Below are positions 52,598 through 53,598 of a DNA stretch of 53,598 nucleotides, piece after piece. Location: contig JAJFLQ010000052.1 of the NCBI GenBank assembly GCA_021772615.1, positions 1 to 53,598 on the forward strand. The letters are read 5' to 3'. The notes under the pieces are model-generated. The model saw only the letters and a list, made by a program, of their open reading frames with translations. It had not been told where the DNA came from and searched no databases. The translations under genes and the position numbers were made by a program. Source of the stretch: Verrucomicrobiota bacterium (lineage in GTDB: Bacteria; Verrucomicrobiota; Lentisphaeria; JABSQK01; JAJFLO01). The stretch's first letter is position 1. Every line of letters starts with the position of its first letter.

Positions 52598-52735
52598 AAT
52601 TTCGATCACAGATGCGTCCCAGCGGCCGCCACCACGACTTACAGCATTCGTATTGCCAACCACGATCTCTGTACCGGGGCCATAATCGGCAAACTCCAAT
52701 TGATCCGGTGTAAACCAGAATGCGTCGTCCCTTTC
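52598..52735 (-). pseudogene. Fragment copy of the small gene at 46652
   Basis: The minus strand encodes DDAFWFTPDQLEFADYGPGT then EIVVGNTNAVSRGGGRWDAS, matching DDAFWFSRDQLEFVDYGPGT and EIVVNNIKSVRRDDGRWEES of the protein at 46652-46999. The first 70 codons are deleted: right after the match the sequence jumps to one that resembles the leader of the parent gene (CATCGTTCTTCCGACATAAT versus CATCGTTCTCCCGGCGTAAT at 47044). No start codon remains. Confidence 0.8.
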
Positions 52736-52762
52736 ATCGTTCTTCCGACATAATCACCTCGC

Positions 52763-52879
52763 TCAATCGCGAGGCTGGTGGACGCCGAATGCTTGGGTAA
52801 CGAATTCAATGGTCTCGTTTGCGCCAGACACGATCAGATACGACGAAACGCTGGGGTATCCATCAGGCTTGTAGTTCAT
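52763..52879 (-). pseudogene. N-terminal fragment of a glyoxalase/VOC (PhnB-like) gene
   Basis: From ATG 52879 the minus strand reads MNYKPDGYPSVSSYLIVSGA then NETIEFVTQAFGVHQPRD and stops. This is the characteristic first 35 residues of PhnB-like VOC proteins (KPxGYPSVSPYLIV..A..TIDF). The rest of the domain is absent, replaced by the fragment at 52598-52735. Confidence 0.65.
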
Positions 52880-52982
52880 GTGGTGCCTGTTCGCGTGAGG
52901 TCTGCGATTAGTGGCATAACGTCGAAGTGAGCCACATCCATCCGGTACAACGTTGATCGCGCGTACGTAATGGACGTTGGCC

Positions 52983-53237
52983 TCAACTGTCTGGTTTGTT
53001 TTTTTGTTTTTGGGAGTCAAGATAGAGGGTATCCGGACAAATATCTTGGTCATGAGGCCATGCCACCGTTCCATGGACAGGCTTTGCCAGTTTGAAATAA
53101 TATTTGTCTCGTAATTCTCTAAATACTCCAAAATCAAGCAAAGGAGAACAATCATAAACTCCGCGTTCAAGATTCGTAAAAACCAGTTCCAACTTATAAT
53201 CGTCTGTTGCCTTGACTGATTTTACCCTCGGATTCAT
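52983..53237 (-). CDS. DUF2442 family protein
   Basis: 84 residues: MNPRVKSVKATDDYKLELVF, TNLERGVYDCSPLLDFGVFR and PVHGTVAWPHDQDICPDTLY. The YKLxLxFxNGExxxxDxxPLL and WxxxxDIxPDxLY patterns define DUF2442, a family found in toxin-antitoxin-like pairs with DUF4160. It directly follows the broken DUF4160-like gene (3 bases apart); a GTG at 53240 is an alternative start. The partner relation supports the call. Confidence 0.8.
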   Translation of the reverse strand: MNPRVKSVKATDDYKLELVFTNLERGVYDCSPLLDFGVFRELRDKYYFKLAKPVHGTVAWPHDQDICPDTLYLDSQKQKNKPDS

Positions 53238-53240
53238 CAC

Positions 53241-53598
53241 TTACCTCAACGGCTCTATTTTGTAAGGCTGCTGCCCGGAAACAGCTAAGTCCTAATTGGC
53301 AACAAGTTCGTCTTTATGTAATTCAATCCACGCCTGAAGTAGTTTCATCTTCGATTTTGGTAAGCTCCCTTCCAGCAAATCATCGTCAGGAATCGAAACC
53401 ACCGCTTCAGGGTGCAAACCCGTAGTTTGGATGGCGATTACTGCGAAATCAATGCCCCGTTTGGCGGTTGAAATGAGTTTCTGCACCGTTGCTGCCAATT
53501 GCGCATGAATGTTGGCCAGCGGCCGTACAGGAGTTTGCTTCGGAGGAATATCATGGTCTCGGCTTTGGTTTCCTTCCAGAATATGCTGGGTGATTTGA
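53241..53598 (-). pseudogene. DUF4160-like gene interrupted by a TAG stop
   Basis: The minus-strand frame open from the window edge contains EAVVSIPDDDLLEGSLPKSK then MKLLQAWIELHKDELVAN, the DUF4160 core and C-terminal helix. It then meets TAG at 53292-53294 exactly where the family usually has Trp, and after the stop the same frame continues DLAVSGQQPYKIEPLR to TAA at 53241. A single TGG-to-TAG change would explain this. The N-terminal part (QSRDHDIPPKQTPVRPLANI) does not look like DUF4160, whose PPHFH motif is missing, so the 5' end may be rearranged too. Confidence 0.6.

Noticed and set aside
1..53598. tRNA, rRNA and CRISPR arrays
   Set aside because: No GGTTCGAATCC-like T-arm with matching acceptor stems, no rRNA-like conserved blocks and no regularly spaced repeats were seen on either strand, although a manual scan can miss a tRNA.

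Overview
The window looks like a chromosomal segment from a Gram-negative bacterium, probably of the PVC group (Kiritimatiellota, Lentisphaerota or Verrucomicrobiota-like). The pointers are two proteins with C-terminal VPEP sorting tails plus a third truncated copy, two ExbB/ExbD modules wired to large secreted TPR proteins without TonB/TolA, HflK/HflC, and abundant GC-rich hairpin repeats. The phylum is inference; no rRNA or tRNA is visible.

Region by region. 1-1572: no intact gene; transposon-like ends, a 132-bp MITE-like element and a decayed transposase-like gene. 1627-10306: five enzymes that fit one pathway: class III aminotransferase, a long Orn/Lys/Arg-type decarboxylase, an ATP-grasp ligase (4-nt overlap with the decarboxylase), a C45-type Ntn hydrolase, and a convergent aldehyde dehydrogenase. 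I read this as a candidate protected-diamine route (decarboxylate, acylate, transaminate, oxidise, deacylate), comparable in logic to the Puu pathway but built from different families. 10.4-15.3 kb: minus-strand accessory genes (immunity-like protein, ankyrin lipoprotein, frameshifted DUF1963, VapB-like antitoxin, nucleotidyltransferase toxin-antitoxin-like pair) with one attC-like site, resembling integron cassettes.

15.8-43.5 kb is more housekeeping in character and GC-richer: ExbB-ExbD-TPR-Cys-rich operon; lipoprotein; comF and murG divergent from overlapping starts; secreted and SGNH-hydrolase proteins; a second TPR-TPR-ExbB-ExbD operon; argB-argD-argF behind a plausible promoter; an RRM protein; a PEP-CTERM protein; a DUF4143 ATPase; hflK-hflC; glmM.

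43.5-53.6 kb is again accessory: broken sensor (PAS) gene, membrane protein, a PEP-CTERM gene followed by a small conserved gene, a DinB-like protein, a 486-bp inverted-repeat element, a TauD-like dioxygenase overlapping a HEPN/zinc-ribbon-like protein, then a decayed partial copy of the PEP-CTERM/small-gene pair split by a DUF4143 ATPase, and finally DUF2442 with a DUF4160-like gene interrupted by a stop codon.

All product names come from reading motifs by eye; no database search was possible.
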